64,000 bases of DNA from JAAYZB01 sp937958685 (GTDB lineage: Bacteria; Bacillota_I; Bacilli_A; Izemoplasmatales; Hujiaoplasmataceae), in the NCBI GenBank assembly GCA_036824265.1, contig DAITAL010000003.1, positions 21,021 to 85,020 of the forward strand, given 5' to 3'. Shown piece by piece: positions 16,708-24,844 of the stretch. The translations under genes were made by a program, and so were the position numbers. The number at the start of each line of letters is the position of its first letter. Positions within the stretch are counted from its first letter, which is position 1. The notes beneath the pieces are model-generated. The model did no database searches. It saw only the letters and a list, made by a program, of their open reading frames with translations, and was not told the origin of the DNA.

Positions 16708-17913
16708 ATGAAGGCATTCTTTGCCAATAAGGGCAGCCTCGCGCTCCTAATCGTCCCCCTGCTTGTCATCTTCATTTTCGGCGGCGTTTACAGCCGCTAT
16801 ATGACCGCCCAGGTCGAGGTTCACGCCGAGGAGGAGCGCATCCGGCAGGAAGAGGAAGCGGAAAGGCAGTTCGCGCTTGAACTGATGACGATGTTCCCGG
16901 AAGCCACCGAAATCGAGAAACGGACAGTCGCCTCCGTCGAGAAGTCATACATCATTCCCGGAAAAGCAGGGGCGAATCCGGAAGACTTTTTCAGTCCCAT
17001 CGTCAAAAAAAGTTATCTCGTTTCTGATGCTTCCACCGACATTGGCGTGATCTATGTGATCGAGTCCCACGGCAATAAGAGTGGACTGGTGCTCGTTTTC
17101 GCGATCGAGTTTGCGACTAATAGCATCACCGGCATCCAGGTTCTCGAACACAACGAGACCGACACGGCCGCCTATTTCCGGAAACTGGGAACGGAATTCT
17201 ATGCGCAGTTCGACGATCTTGCCTTCGACGTGCCGGTCCTGGTCGTCGATGCCGTCGCGGGTGCGACCTATTCTTCCCGCGGTTTCGAAATCGCCACGCT
17301 CTATGCCCGCGAGCAGTACGCCGCGGACTTCGACTTTGTGATTCCCGTCGTGCTCGTTGAAGCGAATGACATCGACTACAACCTCGATCCGGACACCTTC
17401 GCCGATTATCCCTTCGTCGCCGACATCACCTATGGCACCGAAGCGAAGAATGCTGTGGTTTATCTCGCCCTTGACTTCAGTTTTGCGGCGATGGCAAGCG
17501 GCACTGACGATTTGAGCGATTTCGAAAAACTCGAAATCAAGAATCTGGCGTCGCAGGCCGGTCTCTCGACCTTGAGCTATTTCTCGAGTTACGACGCTGA
17601 AACCCGCACCGTCGTGATGCAGGCCAAGGGTTATGTCACCCGCTATACGATCCAGGTGACTTTCGTCATCAACGAGGATCTCACCGCGATCGAGTCGTAT
17701 TCCGTGCTTTCACGGGAGACCTACGACAGCGAATACAACGAATTGTACACGGGACCCGGCGTCCCGTATGTGGAAAGCAAAATGATCACGCAATACCGCA
17801 ACGGGGAGAGCATCGATACGATTGCCGGCGCCTCGGCCAAAACCGAACCGGCGATCCTGAGCCTGATCGACTTGTTCGATCGCTTCCTCGGATCATTGGG
17901 AGGAGGCGAATAA
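16708..17913 (+). CDS. Extra RnfG-like subunit with two FMN-binding domains
   Basis: A 401-residue protein inserted between rnfD and the canonical rnfG. One N-terminal membrane anchor (about 10-30) and a charged coiled segment rich in Glu/Arg lead into two extracytoplasmic FMN-binding domains. The first carries D-A-V-A-G-A-T-Y-S (T187) and the second D-T-I-A-G-A-S-A-K (S376), both matching the site where ApbE attaches FMN to Thr or Ser. Canonical RnfG has one such site. The gene starts two bases after rnfD and ends one base before rnfG, so it is part of the same transcript. The role as an added flavin relay is inferred. Confidence 0.78.
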   Translation: MKAFFANKGSLALLIVPLLVIFIFGGVYSRYMTAQVEVHAEEERIRQEEEAERQFALELMTMFPEATEIEKRTVASVEKSYIIPGKAGANPEDFFSPIVKKSYLVSDASTDIGVIYVIESHGNKSGLVLVFAIEFATNSITGIQVLEHNETDTAAYFRKLGTEFYAQFDDLAFDVPVLVVDAVAGATYSSRGFEIATLYAREQYAADFDFVIPVVLVEANDIDYNLDPDTFADYPFVADITYGTEAKNAVVYLALDFSFAAMASGTDDLSDFEKLEIKNLASQAGLSTLSYFSSYDAETRTVVMQAKGYVTRYTIQVTFVINEDLTAIESYSVLSRETYDSEYNELYTGPGVPYVESKMITQYRNGESIDTIAGASAKTEPAILSLIDLFDRFLGSLGGGE

Positions 17914-17914
17914 G

Positions 17915-18472
17915 ATGAACAAAAGTCTTGTTTCCGGCTTGGTCCTGCTCTGCTTCGGTGTCGTATGCGGGCTGTTGCTCGCCATCGTCAACCATTTTAC
18001 GGCACCTGTGATCCTCGCCAACGAGCAACGCGTCATCCGCGAGACAATCAGAACCTTCTTTGCGGACGTGGATGACTACGATCTCGAGGAAATCGAGCTC
18101 GAAGGCGATCTGGAGATGGCTTATCTCCTGAAAGACAAAACCACCGGAGCCGTCCATGCGGCGGTCTACCGCGTCAGCGCCGTCGCCTACAACGGCAGGG
18201 TCAACATGCTGATCGCGATCGACCAGGAATTGGTGGTTGCCGGCTATTCCTTCATCGACAACAGCGGCACCGAAGGGTTGGGACTCAACCTGGCCAATCT
18301 CGATTTCGGCATGGGCGATAAACCGATCGCCGCCTGGGCTGTCGAGTTTGACACGATTGCCGGCGCCACGATCACTTCCCAAGGTTATGCCCCCGCCTAT
18401 GACGGTGGTGTCCGCAATTGCTTTGCCCTGGTCGCCGAAAGAGTCGGCACCGATTTTGGAGGTGATGCCTGA
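17915..18472 (+). CDS. rnfG: Rnf complex subunit RnfG
   Basis: A 185-residue single-anchor flavoprotein, the usual RnfG. The anchor is about residues 7-28. The flavinylation motif D-T-I-A-G-A-T-I-T-S has the acceptor at T152. The conserved E-G-L-G precedes it. Length is normal for RnfG, which makes the 401-residue neighbour upstream the additional copy. A GGGAGGAGG site precedes the ATG, and the stop overlaps rnfE by one base. Confidence 0.93.
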   Translation: MNKSLVSGLVLLCFGVVCGLLLAIVNHFTAPVILANEQRVIRETIRTFFADVDDYDLEEIELEGDLEMAYLLKDKTTGAVHAAVYRVSAVAYNGRVNMLIAIDQELVVAGYSFIDNSGTEGLGLNLANLDFGMGDKPIAAWAVEFDTIAGATITSQGYAPAYDGGVRNCFALVAERVGTDFGGDA

Positions 18473-19137
18473 TGAACCAAAAGGAAAACTTCTTCAAGGG
18501 TTTTGTCAAAGAGAATCCGCTGTTCGTCTCCGTTCTCGGCATGTGTCCGTCGCTGGCGATCACGACCAAGGTCGAAAACGCCATCGGCATGGGTGTCGCC
18601 GTCTTCTTTGTCCTCACGCTCAGCAATCTCGTGATTTCCCTGATCATGAACAGCAAATTCCTGCGCGACCTCGTGAAACCGGTTAGGATCCCCGTCTACA
18701 TCATCGTCATCGCCAGCCTCGTGACGATCGTCGAGATGGTGATGCACGCCTATTTCGAAAGTCTTTACAAAAGCCTTGGCGTCTTCATTCCTTTGATCGT
18801 CGTTAACTGCATCATCCTCGGACGCGCCGAAGCCTTCGCTTCGGAGAACAAACCGTTGGATTCGGCGATCGACGGCATGGGCATGGCGCTCGGGTTCACC
18901 TTCGCGATCCTGATCATCAGCCTGTTCCGGGAGATCCTCGGTTCCGGCATGATCACGATCTGGGGCGATGCCGCCCTCGATCTCGGATTCATCTTCGAGT
19001 TCCTCAGAATCAGTCCGATCGATATCTTCATAAAACCGGTCGGAGCCTTCCTGTCGTTCGCCTTCATCCTCGCGACGGTCGTCGCGATCAGAAGCGCCGG
19101 CGACAGGAGAAAAGCGAAAGCGGGTGCTGACAAATGA
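18472..19137 (+). CDS. rnfE: Rnf complex subunit RnfE
   Basis: A 221-residue polytopic membrane subunit homologous to NqrD. Signature segments are N-P-L-F-V-S-V-L-G-M-C-P-S-L-A and V-N-C-I-I-L-G-R-A-E-A-F-A. The Cys in G-M-C-P and the Cys in V-N-C-I correspond to ligands of the membrane-embedded iron site shared with RnfA. It overlaps rnfG by one base and rnfA by four. Confidence 0.96.
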   Translation: MNQKENFFKGFVKENPLFVSVLGMCPSLAITTKVENAIGMGVAVFFVLTLSNLVISLIMNSKFLRDLVKPVRIPVYIIVIASLVTIVEMVMHAYFESLYKSLGVFIPLIVVNCIILGRAEAFASENKPLDSAIDGMGMALGFTFAILIISLFREILGSGMITIWGDAALDLGFIFEFLRISPIDIFIKPVGAFLSFAFILATVVAIRSAGDRRKAKAGADK

Positions 19138-19709
19138 GCGATCTGGTCCAACTCGCCTTCATGGCCTTCATCGTTGAGAATATCATCTTGACGAAGTTTC
19201 TGGGAATCTGTCCGTTTTTGGGTGTCTCGCGCAAACGCAGTTCGGCAATCGGCATGGGCCTGGCCGTCCTCTTCGTGATCCTGATCTCCAGCATGGTCAC
19301 CTGGGTCCTCTACAATTATGTGCTGGCGACGCTTGAACTCACCTACATGCGCACGATCGCCTTCATTCTCGTGATTGCCGCGCTCGTGCAGATGGTCGAG
19401 ATCTTCCTCAAGAAAGTCTCGCCCGCCCTTTATAAGGCGCTTGGCATCTATCTGCCCCTGATCACGACCAACTGCGCCGTCTTGGGCGTCGCCATCCTCA
19501 ACATCAACAACAACCATTCCTTCGTCGAGACCGTCGTCTACGCCACGTTCATCTCGCTCGGGTTCATTCTCGTGATGTACATCTTCGCAATGATCCGGGA
19601 GAAACTCGACTTCTCACCGGTTCCGAGAGCCTTCAAGGGCACACCGATCGCCCTGATCGTCGCCGCCATCCTCGCGATCATCTTCTCGCGCTTCGGAGGG
19701 ATCATCTGA
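19134..19709 (+). CDS. rnfA: Rnf complex subunit RnfA
   Basis: A 191-residue polytopic subunit homologous to NqrE. L-G-I-C-P-F-L-G-V-S and I-T-T-N-C-A-V-L-G-V-A supply the cysteines that pair with RnfE to hold the membrane iron site. About six hydrophobic segments are visible and length is normal. ATGA overlaps couple it to rnfE upstream, and a one-base overlap couples it to rnfB. Confidence 0.97.
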   Translation: MSDLVQLAFMAFIVENIILTKFLGICPFLGVSRKRSSAIGMGLAVLFVILISSMVTWVLYNYVLATLELTYMRTIAFILVIAALVQMVEIFLKKVSPALYKALGIYLPLITTNCAVLGVAILNINNNHSFVETVVYATFISLGFILVMYIFAMIREKLDFSPVPRAFKGTPIALIVAAILAIIFSRFGGII

Positions 19710-19999
19710 TGGAGATCGTGATCGGGGCCGTCGTGCTGGGCGGACTCGGATTCGTGCTGGGGTTTCTGATCTTGCTGGTCGATAAGTATTTCCATGTCGT
19801 CGAGGACCCGTCGATCGACGAGGTCGTCGAACTGCTTCCCCGCTACAACTGCGGCGCATGTGGCTATCCCGGGTGCCGCGAGATGGCCATCGGCCTCTTG
19901 GCGAAGGAGGCCAAGGGCGAACAATGCAAACCGATCAAGCAGGAAGCGCTGGTCGAACTCAAGCGCTATCTGGACAATCATTTCGCAACCAAACAATAG
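19709..19999 (+). CDS. rnfB: Minimal RnfB lacking ferredoxin domains
   Basis: A 96-residue protein containing only the N-terminal part of RnfB: a membrane segment (about 4-27) and the small [4Fe-4S] domain with C-G-A-C-G-Y-P-G-C and a fourth Cys in G-E-Q-C-K-P. Typical RnfB proteins continue with at least one 2[4Fe-4S] ferredoxin domain and run to about 190-330 residues. Here a stop is followed at once by a strong terminator, and no ferredoxin-like frame follows in any phase, so this is not a simple frameshift. It starts inside the rnfA stop and ends the operon. Confidence 0.9.
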   Translation: MEIVIGAVVLGGLGFVLGFLILLVDKYFHVVEDPSIDEVVELLPRYNCGACGYPGCREMAIGLLAKEAKGEQCKPIKQEALVELKRYLDNHFATKQ

Positions 20000-20001
20000 A
20001 A

Positions 20002-20030
20002 AAAGCCGTTCCTTATGGGAACGGTTTCTT
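20002..20030 (+). terminator. Terminator of the rnf operon
   Basis: A seven-base-pair stem (CCGTTCC with GGAACGG) extended by A/T pairs and followed by a T-rich tail, three bases after the rnfB stop. Confidence 0.8.
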
Positions 20031-20065
20031 TCTTATGAAAACGTTTCATGCCAACCAAAATCTAT

Positions 20066-20094
20066 TTGCTTTATTCAAATATATGTAATATAAT
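20066..20094 (+). promoter_or_regulatory. Promoter of the FMN-binding lipoprotein gene
   Basis: TTGCTT at 20066-20071 and TATAAT at 20089-20094 are 17 bases apart. GGGAGG lies before the ATG at 20133. The gene is therefore transcribed separately from rnf. Confidence 0.75.
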
Positions 20095-20132
20095 GTAACA
20101 GGTAAGTATTACAACCAAATGGGAGGATTTGA

Positions 20133-21224
20133 ATGAAAAAAATAGTATTAGGTTTGTTCGCCCTGCTGTTCGTTCTCACAATCGCCGGATGCGTAGATGA
20201 AACGACGACCGCAGCACCGACAACCGCAGCACCAACGACTACAGTAGCACCGACGACTACAGTAGCACCAACAACGACCGTCGCTCCGACGACGACCGCC
20301 GCACCGACAACGACTGCCGCACCGACGACTGTCGAAGAGGTTGAATTCCCGGTTGACGGACAATATCTCGCGTATGAAGTCGGCGTATCGCGCAATGCGC
20401 CGATGGTCACTTGGGTGATCGTCACCATCGAAGACGGCGAAATCACGGCTTTCTACATCGACTGCCGCCAAGGCACCAGAACCCAGACTGCCGGCACCGA
20501 CACGCCTGATAATCCCGATGATGACACCTATACCTTTGCCTGGAACGCCTTGACGAAGAAAGAACTTGGCGACGACTATGGCATGGCCACCGAACCAGAC
20601 CAGCTCGAGTGGTATGAGCAAGCCGCCGAAATCGAGGCCTATTGGCTCGCAAACGGCTACGACTCTGTCACCGTTGACGTCGATGGCTATATCGACAATG
20701 TCGCCGGCGTCACCATCAAGGACGGCGGCTACACCACCTTGGCGGCCGCGGCTGTCGAGCTTGCGAGAGCAGGCATGTTCCAAGCGATTCTCAGCACCTC
20801 TGACGACCTCTATTCCGCAACGATGACGGTCAACGCCGACGGCGAATTCTCCGAACTCCTGATCGATGTCCTGCAGGGAGTGCCTGTGGGAGCCACCTTT
20901 GCCTGGAATGAATTTACGAAACAGGAATTGGGCGACGACTACGGCATGGCCGGTGTCGGCGGCGGCTACACCTTCAACGGCACCGCTTGGGTCTCCAGCG
21001 GTTCACCAGCTGAACTTGAGTGGTATGAGCAAGTCGCTCTGATCACCGACTATGTGACGGAAAACGGCTGGAACGAAGATCTCGCGGCGATCGCCCAAAG
21101 AGGCGGCACCATCGACGGCACGACCTTGCTTGACGACCTTGCCGGCGTTACGATCAGATCCCAGAGCTATTATGATGTTCTTGAAGCGCTGTTCGGCTAT
21201 GTCGCTGCCGGCGTAATCGAATAA
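20133..21224 (+). CDS. Twin-domain FMN-binding lipoprotein with a Thr-rich linker
   Basis: A 363-residue exported lipoprotein. The lipobox L-T-I-A-G-C puts the lipid on C20. Residues about 24-68 are a low-complexity T-T-T-x-A-P repeat linker. Two homologous domains follow, each with F-A-W-N-x-x-T-K-x-E-L-G-D-D-Y-G-M, an L-E-W-Y-E-Q segment and a terminal A-G-V-T (T194, T340) where FMN-binding domains have (S/A)-G-A-T. The architecture resembles the two-flavin lipoprotein PplA of Listeria extracellular electron transfer, but the G-A-T to G-V-T change means flavinylation is not certain. It lies directly downstream of rnf. Confidence 0.72.
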   Translation: MKKIVLGLFALLFVLTIAGCVDETTTAAPTTAAPTTTVAPTTTVAPTTTVAPTTTAAPTTTAAPTTVEEVEFPVDGQYLAYEVGVSRNAPMVTWVIVTIEDGEITAFYIDCRQGTRTQTAGTDTPDNPDDDTYTFAWNALTKKELGDDYGMATEPDQLEWYEQAAEIEAYWLANGYDSVTVDVDGYIDNVAGVTIKDGGYTTLAAAAVELARAGMFQAILSTSDDLYSATMTVNADGEFSELLIDVLQGVPVGATFAWNEFTKQELGDDYGMAGVGGGYTFNGTAWVSSGSPAELEWYEQVALITDYVTENGWNEDLAAIAQRGGTIDGTTLLDDLAGVTIRSQSYYDVLEALFGYVAAGVIE

Positions 21225-21244
21225 CCAGACAAATCCACAATCGG

Positions 21245-21275
21245 AAAGTTGCCCCTCAAAAAGGCAACTTTTTGT
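21245..21275 (+). terminator. Terminator after the FMN-binding lipoprotein gene
   Basis: A nine-base-pair stem (AAAGTTGCC with GGCAACTTT) followed by TTTGTTTTTG. Confidence 0.8.
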
Positions 21276-21327
21276 TTTTGTTCTTTGTCATGGTTGTGAT
21301 ATAATAGCAACAGAAACGGGTGGTCTT

Positions 21328-21855
21328 ATGGAGCCTTGGGAAATCATCATCCTCGTGGGAACGATCCTGCTTGCCTTGATCATTACCGCGTGCATAATCA
21401 AATACAATATCATCCATCAGCGAAAAGCGAAAATCGCCGAGGCGCTTCAAGCCCGTTTTTCCGCGGATGCCATCACCTGGCATCATGACCGCGATTCCTA
21501 CCAGATCGCAGTTGAAACCGAATCAACTTTGTATCTGATCAAGGTGGTCCCTTTTTATCTGAAATCCGAACTGATCATCACGAATCCGACCTTTTGGTGC
21601 GTCAATCAGGATCCGAGAAACTGGAAACGTTCCTCAAAGCCGGAATTGGTTCCCGGAGTTGAAGCATTTCTTGCCCATACACCGGAGACGAAGAAGAAAA
21701 TCAGCAGAATCGCCCTCATCTATCCGGGCGCATACAACATCTCGCGCTACCTGAATGAAAGCGATGTGGAACTGGTCTCCCACAAACAGGCGGTGCATGG
21801 GGTTTTCTTCGTCAGATTTGTGGAACTGCAGGATTTTCTTGCAAACCAGGGGTGA
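21328..21855 (+). CDS. Single-pass membrane protein of unknown function
   Basis: A 175-residue protein with one N-terminal membrane segment (about 5-25) followed by a basic stretch (H-Q-R-K-A-K) and a soluble domain of about 145 residues. The soluble part has alternating strand-like segments, ending with I-A-L-I-Y-P-G-A and F-F-V-R-F-V-E-L. I do not recognise the family; the layout faintly suggests a nuclease-fold (NERD-like) domain, but no catalytic motif can be identified. A TGA-TATAAT promoter (21296-21304) lies just upstream. The tRNA-Lys gene follows 46 bases later. Confidence 0.6.
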   Translation: MEPWEIIILVGTILLALIITACIIKYNIIHQRKAKIAEALQARFSADAITWHHDRDSYQIAVETESTLYLIKVVPFYLKSELIITNPTFWCVNQDPRNWKRSSKPELVPGVEAFLAHTPETKKKISRIALIYPGAYNISRYLNESDVELVSHKQAVHGVFFVRFVELQDFLANQG

Positions 21856-21861
21856 TTCTGC

Positions 21862-21888
21862 TTTACAAAACCACCCACTTCATATAAT
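21862..21888 (+). promoter_or_regulatory. Probable promoter of tRNA-Lys
   Basis: TTTACA (21862-21867) and TATAAT (21883-21888) have a 15-base spacer. A second TATAAT overlaps at 21890-21895. The mature tRNA starts 14 bases after the first -10. Confidence 0.55.
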
Positions 21889-21901
21889 ATATAATATGCA
21901 T

Positions 21902-21977
21902 GCGCCATTAGCTCAGTTGGTAGAGCAAATGACTCTTAATCATTGGGTCCTGGGTTCGAGTCCCCGATGGCGCACCA
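21902..21977 (+). tRNA. tRNA-Lys (anticodon CTT), CCA encoded
   Basis: A full cloverleaf: acceptor GCGCCAT pairs with ATGGCGC (21967-21973), discriminator A at 21974, then an encoded CCA. The D arm is GCTC...GAGC. The anticodon stem AATGA/TCATT closes a CTCTTAA loop, giving anticodon CTT (reads AAG). The T arm keeps TTCGAGT but has one T-C mismatch in the second pair of its stem. Confidence 0.95.
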
Positions 21978-21990
21978 TTGTCATCAATGT

Positions 21991-22027
21991 CGTATTTCAT
22001 TGATTCCCGGAAATACGGCTTTTTTTA
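21991..22027 (+). terminator. Terminator after tRNA-Lys
   Basis: CGTATTTC (21991-21998) pairs with GAAATACG (22010-22017) and is followed by GC and seven T residues. Confidence 0.8.
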
Positions 22028-22324
22028 TTTCCTAATCCGGATTTATCATAAGACAAAAGAGCGTTCGCAGTTGTCTTGCGGCAGGGTGAGCGCATTGAAC
22101 TCGGTAACAGATCGCATATTGATGGGGATGATGACGAATCTTTCATGGAAAAGTGTGGCTATTTCGATTGCTGTCTCCCCTAATTTTGGCCAATACTATA
22201 TAATATAATAGGTTAAATATAACAAGACAATTGTAAAGCAATGACCAATCACCCTTTGATTTGGCAACCAACACAGTCCAGCAATCGGCCAAAACAATCT
22301 CATCATGCTCGGGGGTACCAACCA
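22028..22324 (+). other. Non-coding stretch before the GH5 lipoprotein gene
   Basis: No convincing gene lies here. Two overlapping TATAAT boxes (22199-22204 and 22204-22209) near the right end are probably the -10 of the downstream gene, though no good -35 is visible. The frame of the lipoprotein is open from 22241, but those residues lack a signal-peptide character and a ribosome site, so they are treated as leader. Confidence 0.45.
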
Positions 22325-24715
22325 GTGAAACTGCGAAACATCTGGCTTCTCTTGCTCATCTTCTTTGTTTACGGTTGCAGTTATGTCTCCACCGACATCA
22401 CGACAACCGCTTTGCCAGCGACCACCGCAATCTCATCTGCAACAGTTGCGACAACGTCAACCACACCATTTACAACCTCAGTTCCAACCACAGTCATCAT
22501 CACGGAAACGACTTGTCCGACCACTGTTTCCGTGACCACGACCAGCACGACTACGGTAAATCTGACGACCATTCCACCAACCACCGCGACTCCGCCGACA
22601 GACGTAACGAGCACCCCAACAGGCCCAACCACAACAACAAGTATCGGACCGATAAGGCTTCAACCGCCCACGACCATTGTCGTTGAAGAAGATTATCTGC
22701 TGTGGTCGGAAATTGAACAAGCCACTGGCTACATCGTGATGATCGATGGCAGGGAATACGATGTCTCCACAAACGCGATGCCTCTTCCCGAATTGGCTCC
22801 GGGAAACCGCGAGATCCTTATCAAGGCCATCGGTGATGGTGTTTCCCATCTTGACTCCCGATTCAGTGCCATTTTCAACCATGAAGTCGCTGAACCTGAT
22901 CCACCGATTGTTCTCAGCAGCCCAACGAACATTACTGTTTTAGGAACGCAACTTTCTTGGGGCGGAGTGGAAGGTGCCAGCGGTTATATCCTGCAAGTCA
23001 ATGATGACGAACCAGTCTTAGTTCTTGCGGAATCCTGCGAATTTACCGATCATGTTCCGGGCATCTATACCATCAGGATCTACGCCAAAGGCGACGGCAT
23101 CATCTATCTTGATTCGCCGATTTCCGCTTACGTGCATGAGATCAGCGCTACGACCCTATCGGCGGTGCTTGATGTCCAAATCGTCGACAATCTGGTTATA
23201 TGGACCGCAGTTGACAACGCAGTCTCCTATCTGGTCGATATCAGCGGCGTCGAGATGACCACTCAAACCAACGAGTTCAAATTGGAGACCAAGCTTCCGG
23301 GAGACTATCTGATCACCGTCAAGGCTGTTGGCGATCAGATCTATTTCCTTGATTCGATTTGGTCGGAGACGGTAATATACTCCGTGCCGGTGCCGACCTA
23401 TATCACCGCCATTGGCGACCAGTTGTATTTGGGAGAGGATGTGTTCCGGTTTGTCTCTTTCAATGTCCCCAACCTGCTTGTGCTCGAGGATCCCTACTGG
23501 CACATGGTCGACCCTTGGGAACAGGAAGACGCCATCAAATCCGTGCAGCTGATGGGCGGGCGGGTCATTCGCACCTACACATTGTCGATTGTGGGAGGCA
23601 TTCGCCCTGCCGAAGGAGGCAATCAGCTCGCGCACATTTTAGGTAAAGGCATCTATTCCGAAGCATTGTTTGTCGCACTTGACAAGGCTATCCAACTTGC
23701 AAACGAACACGGCGTCTACCTGATCATCCCGTTCATCGATGAATGGAACTGGTTTGGCGGCATCACCGAATTTGCGGCGCTTTATGGGAAGACCAAATCC
23801 CAGTTCTTCACCAATGCTGAAGTGAAGCAAGCTTTCAAGGATCTGATCTACTATGTGCTGAACCGCACCAACACCTTCACCGGTGTCAAATACAAAGACG
23901 ATCCGGCGATTTTGGCGTGGGAACTGGGAAATGAACTCCGCAGCGCCACCGACGCCTGGATCGGCGAGATGGCCGCTTATGTCAAGAGCATCGATGCGAA
24001 TCACTTGCTGATGAGCGGCCGGGACAAGATCACTTCTTACGATCTCACCAACACCAACATCGATATCGTCTCCGCCCATTACTACACCAACAACGGCACC
24101 GGCACTTTCGCCGACCGGGCCAAGGCCGACCGCGCCTTGTCTCTAGGAAAAAAGCCCTTCATTATCGGCGAGTACGGTTTGGTCGATGTGCAACAACTGG
24201 AAAACATGATCACCGAATCCGTGAACAACGGCACCAGCGGCAGCTTGATCTGGAGTTTGCGCTTCCGAAACGTCGATGGCGGCTTCTATTATCACGGCGA
24301 TTTTCCGACAAGATCATATCATTATCCCGGATTTGCCCTTAACGATGATTACCATGAAACCAGAATCGTCAACTTCATCATCCAGGCGGCGCATGCGGTT
24401 GCGGGACTGGGAACATACTCGCCTCCGATTCCGGAAGCACCATACCTGTTCGCAGTTGAGGCGGGAGCCTTGACTTGGCGGGGAGCGACGGCATCATTCG
24501 CTTTCACGGTCGAAAGCAGGATCGTTGGGGATGAGGAATGGGTGGTGTTGGCCACACTGGTTTGCGATGCATATGAGGCAGGACCTTTCTTCGTGGATGA
24601 CACGGTCGAAGCGGGAAGAGTTTATGAATACCGCGTCAAAGCTGTCAATCAGGCCGGAGAATCACCATACTCGAACATCGTCACCTATTCTCACGGAGAA
24701 ACACCGCTGTCGTAA
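22325..24715 (+). CDS. Thr-rich lipoprotein with FN3-like repeats and a GH5-type glycosidase domain
   Basis: A 796-residue exported lipoprotein. The GTG at 22325 gives a short signal with lipobox F-V-Y-G-C; a longer frame from 22241 is possible. A Thr-rich linker (about 30-115) leads into three fibronectin-like repeats (pattern L-x-W-x-x-V-x-x-A-x-x-Y). The catalytic part (about 365-690) resembles GH5 mannanases or cellulases: the acid/base Glu is in W-E-L-G-N-E-L and the nucleophile Glu in I-I-G-E-Y-G, with F-I-D-E-W-N-W-F-G-G before them. Another fibronectin-like domain closes the protein. A beta-mannanase role is likely but not proven. Confidence 0.8.
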   Translation: MKLRNIWLLLLIFFVYGCSYVSTDITTTALPATTAISSATVATTSTTPFTTSVPTTVIITETTCPTTVSVTTTSTTTVNLTTIPPTTATPPTDVTSTPTGPTTTTSIGPIRLQPPTTIVVEEDYLLWSEIEQATGYIVMIDGREYDVSTNAMPLPELAPGNREILIKAIGDGVSHLDSRFSAIFNHEVAEPDPPIVLSSPTNITVLGTQLSWGGVEGASGYILQVNDDEPVLVLAESCEFTDHVPGIYTIRIYAKGDGIIYLDSPISAYVHEISATTLSAVLDVQIVDNLVIWTAVDNAVSYLVDISGVEMTTQTNEFKLETKLPGDYLITVKAVGDQIYFLDSIWSETVIYSVPVPTYITAIGDQLYLGEDVFRFVSFNVPNLLVLEDPYWHMVDPWEQEDAIKSVQLMGGRVIRTYTLSIVGGIRPAEGGNQLAHILGKGIYSEALFVALDKAIQLANEHGVYLIIPFIDEWNWFGGITEFAALYGKTKSQFFTNAEVKQAFKDLIYYVLNRTNTFTGVKYKDDPAILAWELGNELRSATDAWIGEMAAYVKSIDANHLLMSGRDKITSYDLTNTNIDIVSAHYYTNNGTGTFADRAKADRALSLGKKPFIIGEYGLVDVQQLENMITESVNNGTSGSLIWSLRFRNVDGGFYYHGDFPTRSYHYPGFALNDDYHETRIVNFIIQAAHAVAGLGTYSPPIPEAPYLFAVEAGALTWRGATASFAFTVESRIVGDEEWVVLATLVCDAYEAGPFFVDDTVEAGRVYEYRVKAVNQAGESPYSNIVTYSHGETPLS

Positions 24716-24844
24716 TCATAAAGACTTTTCTTGGGGCATTGCGCGATAACGTGCATCTTCGGTTTTCTGCCAGTCAAGAGATGATCGAGTATATTGAATC
24801 ACAGAATTTTCCACTAATTCACCAAAACAAAGAAGGGAATCGCA

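Noticed and set aside
20206..20336. Short tandem repeats that might be taken for a CRISPR array
   Set aside because: They are in-frame codons for a T-T-T-x-A-P linker with no unique spacers of regular length.
20148..20783. A minus-strand frame rich in Cys, Gly and Arg opposite the Thr-rich lipoprotein
   Set aside because: The composition comes from reading the Thr/Ala/Pro repeat codons backwards.
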